A DNA stretch of 64,000 nt from Bin87 sp965261925 (GTDB lineage: Bacteria; Chloroflexota; Dehalococcoidia; Lucifugimonadales; UBA3495). The notes below the pieces were generated by a model. That model worked only from the letters and a program-made list of their open reading frames with translations. It was not told where the DNA came from and searched no databases. Positions 43,125-50,634 of the stretch are shown here, in pieces. Within the stretch, counting starts at the first letter, position 1; each line of letters starts with the position of its first letter. Both the position numbers and the translations under genes were made by a program. The stretch is from positions 3,596,001-3,660,000 of the forward strand of contig OZ253486.1 of the NCBI GenBank assembly GCA_965261925.1, in the 5' to 3' direction.

Positions 43125-44408
43125 TTACAGCTGGAGTGTCCGGGGATCGACCTCCCGGCGCGGGGGAGCCGCGGCACTGGCCGGCTGCTCCTCGCGGAGG
43201 TTGGTGATCAGGTTCTCCAGCGCCGCCTGGTACTCGGCGGAGCCGTCGGACTGGCCGGTGAGGTCGAAGAAGCGATATTCCTCAGCCATGAGGCGCGCCG
43301 CCCGGTTGCGGCCCGCGCCCATGACACCGTCGGCGTCGACGAGGAACATGGTCCAGTTGTCTGAAGACCTCTGCCCTTCGTGGCCGGCGGTGATGTCGTT
43401 GCGGACGGTCTCGCTATCGAGGCCCGCGGCGGTGCACACCACGACCAGGCGGTCGTAGTGGCGAACCCAGCGCTCGATCTCCTCCTCGCCGGAGGTGGCG
43501 CGGCGGTCGACCAGGGGGTTGCCGCGAAAACCCTCGGCGAAGACCCAGCTGCGCACTCCCTGGGCCCGCAGGTTGGCCTCGAGCTGGCGGGCGAAGGGGA
43601 CATCGGCGTCGGCGCAGGATATATGGACCTCGAGGGTGGTTACCGGCGCGTCGGCCACGCTGTCCTGGAGGCTGGACACCGCGATGGGCACTCCCGAACC
43701 GAGGATGAAGGACTGCGGCAGCGCGCCCCGGGAACGGAGCAGGGTATCCAGGCCGATGGTGCTGGGGGCGTCGTGGCGAACCTCGTCCAGCCCGACGGCG
43801 GCGTCCATGGCGCAGTTCTGGAACACGGTGTAGCCGATGATGCAGTTGCGGAAGTCGGCCTCGTCGGTGACCACGTCGTTGAGCACCGCTTCGTAGAAGT
43901 CGGCTTCGTTGAGGGTGCAGGACGACAGGTTGGTGCGGGACAGGTTGGCGCCGTTGAAGCTGGCTCCGGTGAGGTTGGCGCCGGTGAAGTTGGCACGGTC
44001 CAGATTGGCGCGGTCCAGGTTGACGTTGGTGAGATCCGCACCGGACAGGTTGGCTTCGGAAAGGGTGGCGCGGTCGAAGTTGGCGCCGGAGAGGTTGGCG
44101 TTCCGCAGGTCCGCGCCCCGCAGGTTGGCGCCGGGGGCAATAGCCCGGCTGAGGTTGGCCTCGCGGAGGTCGGCCCGGTAGAAGTGCGCGTCGTTGAGGT
44201 AACTGTTAGACAGGTCGGCGCGGCGGACCATCGCGCCCATGAAGTCACCATCCCGCATGTCGGCGCCCCGAAGATTGACCATGGGGATGCGGCTGTGGCT
44301 CATGTAACAGGCGTTGAGGTCCAAGAGTTGGTTGGGGTGCTCCTCGCGCCAGGCGGCGAGAGCATCGCGGCCCTTCTTGACGATCTGGACCAGTTCGATG
44401 TCGGCCAT
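43125..44408 (-). CDS. Pentapeptide-repeat protein with TIR-like C-terminal domain
   Basis: The product is 427 residues from MADIELVQIVKKGRDALAAW at 44408, with CGGAG upstream; the frame extends further upstream but the extension is rejected. Residues about 45-195 are A(D/N)LXX pentapeptide repeats such as NLRGADLRNANLSGANFDRA, expected to form a right-handed quadrilateral helix. From about residue 257 the sequence becomes TIR-like (LEVHISCADADVPFARQLEA, VRSWVFAEGFRGNP, DRLVVVCTAAGL). TIR domains act as NADases or scaffolds, often in phage defence. The position of the usual catalytic glutamate (WxxxE-like) appears to be aspartate in ETVRNDI, so activity is uncertain. It is divergent from a DNA methyltransferase. 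Confidence 0.8.
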   Translation of the reverse strand: MADIELVQIVKKGRDALAAWREEHPNQLLDLNACYMSHSRIPMVNLRGADMRDGDFMGAMVRRADLSNSYLNDAHFYRADLREANLSRAIAPGANLRGADLRNANLSGANFDRATLSEANLSGADLTNVNLDRANLDRANFTGANLTGASFNGANLSRTNLSSCTLNEADFYEAVLNDVVTDEADFRNCIIGYTVFQNCAMDAAVGLDEVRHDAPSTIGLDTLLRSRGALPQSFILGSGVPIAVSSLQDSVADAPVTTLEVHISCADADVPFARQLEANLRAQGVRSWVFAEGFRGNPLVDRRATSGEEEIERWVRHYDRLVVVCTAAGLDSETVRNDITAGHEGQRSSDNWTMFLVDADGVMGAGRNRAARLMAEEYRFFDLTGQSDGSAEYQAALENLITNLREEQPASAAAPPRREVDPRTLQL

Positions 44409-44672
44409 GTTTGCAAGTCTCCGTGAGGGATTCTGCCGCGATTTTAGCATAAAATTGCATCCAATAAGGCCCCGGACCGGAGCGGCAGTTGGGGGTGACG
44501 GCCGGAGCGCCGGGTCGACGGCGACAGAACGACCGCGCGGGGACCTGCCCGGCGGGTTAGAATTGGCGAGGCTGCCGGCCGGTCCGTGCGGGGTACGGGC
44601 CGTCCCGAACTGGCTGGCCGACACGCGGGCGAGGCAGCGTGGTCTTTGAAAACCGAGCCAGGGGAACCGGAT
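44409..44672. promoter_or_regulatory. Divergent region between TIR and methyltransferase genes
   Basis: These 264 bases separate two divergent genes. Bases 44443-44462 (TTTTAGCATAAAATTGCATC) are distinctly AT-rich in a GC-rich context and contain TATGCTAAAA on the minus strand, a plausible -10 for the pentapeptide/TIR gene. AGGGGA stands 9 bases before the TTG start of the methyltransferase. Confidence 0.4.
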
Positions 44673-46061
44673 TTGAGCAACTTTGCGGAAAGAACGATCT
44701 GGACCGGGGACAACCTCGAGATACTGCGGGGGTTGAACTCGGAGTCGGCGGACCTGATCTACCTGGACCCGCCGTTCAACTCGAACCGAAACTATGCGGC
44801 GCCGGTGGGGAGCGCGGCGGCCGGGGCGGCGTTCAAGGACACGTGGACGCTGTCGGACCTGGACGTGGCGTGGATGGGGCTGATTGCCGACGAGCAGCCG
44901 GCGATGTACCAGGTATTGCAGACGGCGGGACTGACCCACGGCAAAGGGATGCAGTCGTACCTGTGCATGATGGGGGTGAGGCTGCTGGAGATGCGTCGGG
45001 TTCTGAAGGACACGGGGTCGATATACCTGCACTGCGACCCTACGGCCAGCCACTACCTCAAGCTGTTGATGGACAGCATTTACGGTGAGCGCAACTTCCG
45101 TAGTGAGATCATTTGGAAACGCACTACAGCCCATAACGACGGGGCGCAGGGACGTCGCCAGCATGGACGTGTTCACGACCTCCTGCTGTTTTACACCAGG
45201 TCAGACGGGTGGACATGGAACACCATTTATACCGACTATGAACCGGAATACGTCGCAAGGTTTTCGCTCATAGAGCCGGATACTAACCGCCGGTACACTC
45301 TCGACAATTTGACTGGCCCTGGCGGAGCGTCAAAAGGCAATCCGCAGTACGAAGTGATGGGCATCACTCGTTATTGGCGTTACAGCGAAGAACGAATGCA
45401 ACAGCTCATTGCCGCCGGCAGGGTCGTACAAAGTCGGCCGGCGGCGGTTCCGCGCTATAAGCGTTACCTCGACGAGATGCCCGGTTTACCATTACAAGAT
45501 TCGTGGGCAGACATTCCGCCCATAAACTCGCAAGCCCGTGAGCGCATTGGCTACCCGACGCAGAAGCCGCTGGCGCTGCTGGAGCGGATCATCCGGGCCT
45601 CGTCGAACGAGGGGGACGTGGTACTGGACCCGTTCTGTGGGTGCGCCACGGCGTGCGTCGCGGCGGAGAACCTGGGGCGGAAGTGGATCGGCATCGACAT
45701 CTCGCCCAAGGCGGTCGAGCTGGTCAACATGCGCTTGCAGCAGACCATGGGCGACCTGTTCCACAACCGGCTGGTGACGGCGCGGACGGACATACCCCGG
45801 CGCACCGACATCGACGCGCCGGTGCCGTACCGCCAGAACAAGCACGTATTGTTCGGGCAGCAGGAGGGACGGTGCAACGGATGCCGGTCGGCGTTCGAGT
45901 TCCGGCACCTGGAGGTCGATCACGTGATCCCGCAGTCGGGCGGCGGAACGGACCACATCGAGAACCTGCAACTGCTCTGCGGCCACTGTAACCGGACCAA
46001 GGGTGACCGGTCGCAGGAATACCTGGTGACGCGGCTGCGGGAGATGGGGATCGCCGCCTAG
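44673..46061 (+). CDS. DNA methyltransferase (beta class) fused to an HNH domain
   Basis: The product is 462 residues from a TTG start (LSNFAERTIWTGDNLEILRG). Motif IV DPPF (residues 32-35) comes before the AdoMet motif DPFCGCATACVAA (about 319-331), the order of beta-class N6-adenine/N4-cytosine methyltransferases; YPTQKP precedes it. A C-terminal HNH module follows (CNGC, HLEVDHVIPQSGGGTDHIEN, LLCGHCNRTKGD; about 399-450). Methylation and cleavage could thus lie in one chain, or the HNH may only aid DNA binding. Bases about 45085-45540 are much less GC-rich (48 and 53% in two hand-counted 60-base windows against 70% on both flanks), indicating a replaced central region. No separate restriction gene is seen. 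Confidence 0.88.
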   Translation: MSNFAERTIWTGDNLEILRGLNSESADLIYLDPPFNSNRNYAAPVGSAAAGAAFKDTWTLSDLDVAWMGLIADEQPAMYQVLQTAGLTHGKGMQSYLCMMGVRLLEMRRVLKDTGSIYLHCDPTASHYLKLLMDSIYGERNFRSEIIWKRTTAHNDGAQGRRQHGRVHDLLLFYTRSDGWTWNTIYTDYEPEYVARFSLIEPDTNRRYTLDNLTGPGGASKGNPQYEVMGITRYWRYSEERMQQLIAAGRVVQSRPAAVPRYKRYLDEMPGLPLQDSWADIPPINSQARERIGYPTQKPLALLERIIRASSNEGDVVLDPFCGCATACVAAENLGRKWIGIDISPKAVELVNMRLQQTMGDLFHNRLVTARTDIPRRTDIDAPVPYRQNKHVLFGQQEGRCNGCRSAFEFRHLEVDHVIPQSGGGTDHIENLQLLCGHCNRTKGDRSQEYLVTRLREMGIAA

Positions 46062-46213
46062 CCAGGTGGATGTGGCGTTGCTCGCGGGTGGACGAGGAAC
46101 CGCGGTTTGCCGGCCGGTTTTGTGCTTCTGCCGCCGTTGCGGCTGTGGCACGGTCGAGTGGTTCCTGGAAGCGCGATTTCACGATGCGCTCCCACGCGCG
46201 CACTAACCGGACG

Positions 46214-47458
46214 TCAGACCGCCCTCGCCCTGCCCAGCGCCGCCAGATCCCGCGCCGCGTAGCCCAGTAGCCCGCAGTACACCTCCACGTTGTGCTCACC
46301 CAGCAGGGGTGCGCGCGTCAGGGTGGTCGGGGTCTCGCTGAGTTGGAAGGGTGCGCCGGTGTACTCCAGGGGGCCGGCGGCGGGGTGGTTGACCTCCGAG
46401 TAGAACCCGCGCTCCCGCTGCTGGGGGCTCTGAAACACCTCGGCGGGCGCGTAGTAGGGCGCGATGGGGACGCCGTGGGCCTGGCCTTCCGCGTACAGCC
46501 ACTCGCGGGTGTGCTGGGAGAACCACTCCCGCAGGTGCCGGTTCAGTTCCGGGCCGTGCGTGGCCGGGTCGCTGAACATCTCCGGCGATGCCCAGTCGGG
46601 GTTGCCGATGAAGGCCAGCAGGCCCTCGAACTGGCGCGGCTCCAGGGTCAGCAGTTCCACGTAGCCGTCCGAGGCCGGAAGCACGCCGCCAACGCGGAAG
46701 TAGCGGGAGAAGCGCGTCTCGGTGATCCCCTCCGACTCGTGGCGTTGGATCGGCATGTAGCCCACCGATAGCTGCGCCTCCTGCGCGGAGGCGTCGACCA
46801 CCTGGCCTCTGGGCGCCTGGCCTCTGGGGCTGTCGGCAACGCCCAGCCGGTGGTACACGGCGGCCAGCGCGCCCACGGCGGCGGTGAGCCCGGCCTGGTA
46901 ATCGCCCATATTGGCGCCGGCCGCAATGGGCGGCCGGTCCGGGAAGGTGTCCAGCGCCACGCCGTTGGGCAGCAGCCAGCCCTCGCCTCCGGCGTGGAAG
47001 GTGGCAAGATGCCCGGCGTGGTGGTCCGCGTAGGGACCGGCGCTGCCGAAGGGCGTCACCGCGGTCACGATGACGTCAGGGTTCGCCGACAGCAGCGAGT
47101 CGCCGTCCAGCCCGACCTCGGCGGCCCGTTGCGGCGCGTAGTCGTGGAGCACCATATCCACGCGGGCGATCAACCGGCGCAGGAGATCCCGGCCGGCCGG
47201 GTTTTGCGCATCAAGGGTGATGCTCCGTTTGCCGGTGTTGAGGTACAGGAACATCCCGCTGCGTTCGGGATGGGGGTCGTCATCCGGGAACGGGCCCCGG
47301 CGGCGGGACGGGTCACCCGTCCCCGGCGGTTCTGCCTTGATTACGTCGGCGCCCAGCGAGGCCAACAGTTTTCCGCAGTAGGGGCCCGGGATCAACGAGG
47401 CGATTTCAAGAACGCGCAGGTTGGGAAGTGCGGCGGTAACCCGCGTGGAGTCAGTCAT
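46214..47458 (-). CDS. CaiB/BaiF family (class III) CoA-transferase
   Basis: The product is 414 residues from MTDSTRVTAALPNLRVLEIA. The family signature LIPGPYCGKLLASLGADVIK near the N-terminus, the catalytic aspartate in NMGDYQAGLTAAVGALAA and the TGKRSITLDAQNPAGRDLL stretch are visible. The enzyme moves CoA between carboxylic acids; substrate unknown. A 15-bp near-duplicate (46801-46830) encodes PRGQAPRGQ in a loop. It is convergent with the methyltransferase and follows the BrkB-like gene by 4 bases. Confidence 0.92.
   Translation of the reverse strand: MTDSTRVTAALPNLRVLEIASLIPGPYCGKLLASLGADVIKAEPPGTGDPSRRRGPFPDDDPHPERSGMFLYLNTGKRSITLDAQNPAGRDLLRRLIARVDMVLHDYAPQRAAEVGLDGDSLLSANPDVIVTAVTPFGSAGPYADHHAGHLATFHAGGEGWLLPNGVALDTFPDRPPIAAGANMGDYQAGLTAAVGALAAVYHRLGVADSPRGQAPRGQVVDASAQEAQLSVGYMPIQRHESEGITETRFSRYFRVGGVLPASDGYVELLTLEPRQFEGLLAFIGNPDWASPEMFSDPATHGPELNRHLREWFSQHTREWLYAEGQAHGVPIAPYYAPAEVFQSPQQRERGFYSEVNHPAAGPLEYTGAPFQLSETPTTLTRAPLLGEHNVEVYCGLLGYAARDLAALGRARAV
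46801..46830. repeat. 15-bp imperfect tandem duplication in the CoA-transferase gene
   Basis: Bases 46801-46815 and 46816-46830 are adjacent 15-bp units with two mismatches, in frame. Confidence 0.7.
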
Positions 47459-47462
47459 AGGT

Positions 47463-48476
47463 TCACTCAATATCGTTCGGATTTGCCTGTGGCCTGGCCG
47501 GTCCCAGGAACCAACCCGATCTCGGCCAGGGGCCATCACCTCGATAGATGCTCTGCGAATAGGCCGTAAGCACCGCGCCCGAGACCAGGGTCAGCGCCGA
47601 GAAGAACAGCCAGATCAGGATAACGAGCACCGACGCCAGGGGGCCGTAGAAGAGCCGTTGTGGCGCCAGGTAGGAGAAGAATAGGGCGAACACGTAGGCG
47701 GCCGCCTCAAAGATGATGCTCGCGGCAAGCGCGCCCACGATGGCGTACCGCCAGTGGACCGTTCGCTCGGGTATGTACCGGTACACCAGCAGGAAGACGA
47801 ACACCGACAGTATCCACGCCAGGAGGCTCGGCCACCAGCGTTGCGACTCCACCGCGTTGGCCAGTCCGCCCAGATCGACCGATCGCAACACATAGACGGT
47901 GAGGTCCGGCACCGTGACGTAGGTGAGTACCGTGGAAACCAACAGACCGAGGGCCATCGCGCTCAGGAACAGGTACCCCCGTATCTTGCCGAACATGCCC
48001 ACCTGAGCCGGTTCTATCCCCCACGCGCGGTTCACCACCAACCCCACCGCGCTGAACAGCTTGTAACTGCCCCATAACAGGCCGGCCATAGCCACCAGAC
48101 CGGTGGCGCCAGCCACCGCCGGCGGCTGCGACGGCCACAACGTGGACGCGTCCACGTTGGAAGGGAGCACGCTGGACAGGATGGCGGCGAACCAGGCGCT
48201 AGCGCCCTCCTCTCCCAGCAGCAGCGGCAATACCTGCAACACCACCACCGAAAACGGCAGCAGGGACATCATGCCGTAGTAGGCCACCCCGGCCATCAGC
48301 TGCTGGTTGTCGTTCTGCGTCACCGCCGCCACGGTCGCCAGCACCAGCCTCACCGAACTCCTACGCTGCGCCAGGCGGTGGATGGACCTCCGGAATTGCA
48401 GCGCCTTCAGCACCGGCCAGATGCGCAGCAACCGTCGGTTTGTGGCCGCCCAGTCGGCGGGCTGGAGCAATTTCAC
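47463..48476 (-). CDS. YihY/BrkB family integral membrane protein
   Basis: The product is 337 residues with about six hydrophobic segments and the family signatures AGVAYYGMMSLLPFSVVVLQ, GLLWGSYKLFSAVGLVVNRA and FFSALTLVSGAVLTAY. Members were once called RNase BN, but the family is membrane-embedded and its function is unsettled. The start at 48476 lies immediately before a pair of short tandem duplications, so the 5' region may have been altered. It lies just downstream of the signal peptidase gene on the same strand. Confidence 0.85.
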   Translation of the reverse strand: MKLLQPADWAATNRRLLRIWPVLKALQFRRSIHRLAQRRSSVRLVLATVAAVTQNDNQQLMAGVAYYGMMSLLPFSVVVLQVLPLLLGEEGASAWFAAILSSVLPSNVDASTLWPSQPPAVAGATGLVAMAGLLWGSYKLFSAVGLVVNRAWGIEPAQVGMFGKIRGYLFLSAMALGLLVSTVLTYVTVPDLTVYVLRSVDLGGLANAVESQRWWPSLLAWILSVFVFLLVYRYIPERTVHWRYAIVGALAASIIFEAAAYVFALFFSYLAPQRLFYGPLASVLVILIWLFFSALTLVSGAVLTAYSQSIYRGDGPWPRSGWFLGPARPQANPNDIE

Positions 48477-48519
48477 TTCAATTTCACTTCAGAAGAGTGG
48501 ATCTCGAAGAGTGGATCTC
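48469..48519. repeat. Two neighbouring tandem duplications of 11 and 14 bp
   Basis: An 11-bp unit AATTTCACTTC is duplicated at 48469-48479 and 48480-48490, and a 14-bp unit GAAGAGTGGATCTC is duplicated at 48492-48505 and 48506-48519. They lie between the signal peptidase stop and the BrkB-like start. Confidence 0.9.
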
Positions 48520-48536
48520 AGGGAGGTCATCGGAGA

Positions 48537-49055
48537 TCAGCTTGAACGGCGGGAGCGGCCTCGGGTTTTTCTTCCCAGCAAATGGTGTGTCGGGGTCTTT
48601 AACCCTACTTTACCCCTGATTTGCCCAGCGGGCACCGGTCCGACGCGCCGGCTGTCCCAGCTGTCCGCTCGGTTGTCTCCCATCAGGAAATACTCATCGT
48701 CGTCGCATAGCCATGACAGGTCCGGACCCGACGCCGCCGGCGCCTCGGGCGGCAGGTAGGGCTCCGCCAGTGGTTCCTCCTCGATCCAAACGGCGCCGTC
48801 GCCGCCAACGCGGACCAACTCTCCCGGCAACCCGACCACCCGTTTAACGTTATTGGCCAGTCCGCTTTCTCCTTGCGGCGAGTACGTTTCCGCGACCACG
48901 ACGGATCCCCGCTCGTAACTCGCGACCTTCCCCGGTTTCAGCCGCACGTGTATCAAATCACCGTCGCGCAACGCGGGGCTCATGCTGTCGCCTCGTACCA
49001 GAAACAGCGAACCGAACACCAGCCGAAGTACGCCGACGCTCGCGCTACGGATCAA
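48537..49055 (-). CDS. Signal peptidase I (S26 family)
   Basis: The product is 172 residues. The catalytic serine is in VRGDSMSPALRDGD, the lysine base in NNVKRVVGLPGELV, and the family box GDNRADSWDSRRVGPV follows. The N-terminal 15-18 residues (SVGVLRLVFGSLFLV) are hydrophobic but short, so membrane anchoring may be weak. The length is close to minimal S26 peptidases, including nickel-superoxide-dismutase maturases; no sodN gene is seen here. It cleaves signal peptides at the membrane. Confidence 0.88.
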   Translation of the reverse strand: MIRSASVGVLRLVFGSLFLVRGDSMSPALRDGDLIHVRLKPGKVASYERGSVVVAETYSPQGESGLANNVKRVVGLPGELVRVGGDGAVWIEEEPLAEPYLPPEAPAASGPDLSWLCDDDEYFLMGDNRADSWDSRRVGPVPAGQIRGKVGLKTPTHHLLGRKTRGRSRRSS

Positions 49056-49099
49056 GGAGGATCCTGCACCTGCGCTGCCGGAGCCAATCCGCGCGGCCC

Positions 49100-49936
49100 C
49101 TACTCGACGCGGGGTTCCCAGAAGGGGTAAGACCCCAATATCTTCAGCATGTCAGTGCGCCGGCGCAGCCCATCCAGCGCGGCGGCCACCGCTGGCTCAT
49201 GCCGGTGGCCTTCGCAATCGATCAGGAAGATGTACCTGCCCAGTTCCTGCTTGGTCGGCCGGCTTTCAATCTTGACCAGGTTGATGTCCCGGCTGGCGAA
49301 TTCGCCAATGGTGCTGTACAGATTTCCCGGTCGGTCCACCGTGAATGAAAAGCAGATGGACGTGCGGTCGTGGCCGGTGGGGGCGTGGTCGGCGTGAGCG
49401 AGGACGACGAACCGGGTCTGGTTCGTGGTGTTGTCCTGGATCCCCTTGTCCAGGACGCGCACGTCGTAGATCTCGGCGGCCCGTTGGGGGCAGATCGCCG
49501 CCGCCGGCACCCGGCTGCCCTGCATGTCGGCCACGGCGGCCGCCGTGCTCAGGGAAGCTTCCCGGAGAACCGCGGGAAAGCGTGCTTCCAAATATTCCCG
49601 GCACTGGGCCAGCGCCTGCGGATGCGAGTAAATCACCTCCACCGATTCGGCCGCCACGCCCGGCGACGCAACCAGGTAATGGTCGATGGGAATCACCACC
49701 TCGTTCTGGATTGATAGGCCGGACTGGGCGATGAGCAAGTCCTGCGTGAACGTGACCGACCCCTCCAGGCTGTTTTCAATGGGGACCACTCCCACGTCGA
49801 CCTCGTTGTTGAAGACCGCGGCGCCCACCGCGCTGATCGTGGGATAGGGCGTCATGACGCCGCCTGGCGAGTAGAGCAGCGCGGCCTGCTCGGTGTAGGT
49901 TCCGGCCGGGCCCAGGAATCCGATTTGGTCACTCAT
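49100..49936 (-). CDS. pheA: Prephenate dehydratase
   Basis: This 278-residue monofunctional enzyme converts prephenate to phenylpyruvate. The N-terminus IGFLGPAGTYTEQAALLYSP is typical, the catalytic TRF motif is in NQTRFVVLAH, and the C-terminal ACT domain carries the phenylalanine-binding motif IESRPTKQELGRYIF. No chorismate mutase domain is fused. Feedback inhibition by phenylalanine through the ACT domain is expected from the family. Confidence 0.95.
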   Translation of the reverse strand: MSDQIGFLGPAGTYTEQAALLYSPGGVMTPYPTISAVGAAVFNNEVDVGVVPIENSLEGSVTFTQDLLIAQSGLSIQNEVVIPIDHYLVASPGVAAESVEVIYSHPQALAQCREYLEARFPAVLREASLSTAAAVADMQGSRVPAAAICPQRAAEIYDVRVLDKGIQDNTTNQTRFVVLAHADHAPTGHDRTSICFSFTVDRPGNLYSTIGEFASRDINLVKIESRPTKQELGRYIFLIDCEGHRHEPAVAAALDGLRRRTDMLKILGSYPFWEPRVE

Positions 49937-49969
49937 AGGACTACCACGCCATCCGGAACGGGCCCGCGA

Positions 49970-50629
49970 TCATCGGGCGAATGCTCTCTCGACATCTTCG
50001 TGGTTGCCGACCACCACCAGGATGTCTCCATCGTCGATCATTTCGTCTTCGGCCGGGTTCAGAATATATTCGTGGCCGCGCCGTATTACCACCACGGAAA
50101 CGTGATGCCTCGTGGAATCGGAGACGAGGCCGGCGTCCCGCAGGGACACACCGCGCATCTTTTCCGGTGGCCGCAGTTTGTGCACGCCGGTGTCATCGGT
50201 GATGTTCATGAACTCAACGTAATTGGGGCTCAGGTCCAGGCTGGCGGCGCGCTCCGCGGCCTCTTCCTCAGGAAAGATCACCTTGTCCGCGCCGACGCGG
50301 TGCAGTATCTCGGCATGTTGCGTGTCGGTGGCCCGGGCAATGACATAGGGTAAGCCCAGGGACTTGAGCATCATCGTGATGATGATGCTGGACTGGATTT
50401 GGCTCCCCAAGGCCACCACGGCCACGTCCATATCCCCAACACCCAGGTCGCGCAGCGCGGTCTCGTTGGTTGCGTTGGCCTCGACAGCGTAAGTTACGCG
50501 GCCCAGCATTTCCTGCACGCGCTGCTCATCCTGATCAATGGCCAGCACTTCGTGTTCCCGCTGGAACAACGTGCTGGCCAACTTCTTTCCGAACCGGCCC
50601 AAACCGATCACGCACACTTGCTTCGGCAT
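49970..50629 (-). CDS. trkA: Potassium-uptake regulatory protein (TrkA/KtrA, RCK domain)
   Basis: The product is 219 residues. It has an N-terminal Rossmann fold (VCVIGLGRFGKKLASTLFQR with an acidic end of strand two, LAIDQDE) and a C-terminal RCK_C domain (MRGVSLRDAGLVSDSTRHHV). One RCK_N plus one RCK_C is the KtrA layout. It binds nucleotides and gates the membrane subunit encoded directly upstream (5 bases), with which it forms an operon. Confidence 0.93.
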   Translation of the reverse strand: MPKQVCVIGLGRFGKKLASTLFQREHEVLAIDQDEQRVQEMLGRVTYAVEANATNETALRDLGVGDMDVAVVALGSQIQSSIIITMMLKSLGLPYVIARATDTQHAEILHRVGADKVIFPEEEAAERAASLDLSPNYVEFMNITDDTGVHKLRPPEKMRGVSLRDAGLVSDSTRHHVSVVVIRRGHEYILNPAEDEMIDDGDILVVVGNHEDVERAFAR

Positions 50630-50634
50630 GATGA

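Noticed and set aside
44409..45176. N-terminal extension of the pentapeptide/TIR protein to 45176
   Set aside because: It runs antisense through the methyltransferase start and has low-complexity Arg/His-rich sequence; the ATG at 44408 has CGGAG upstream.
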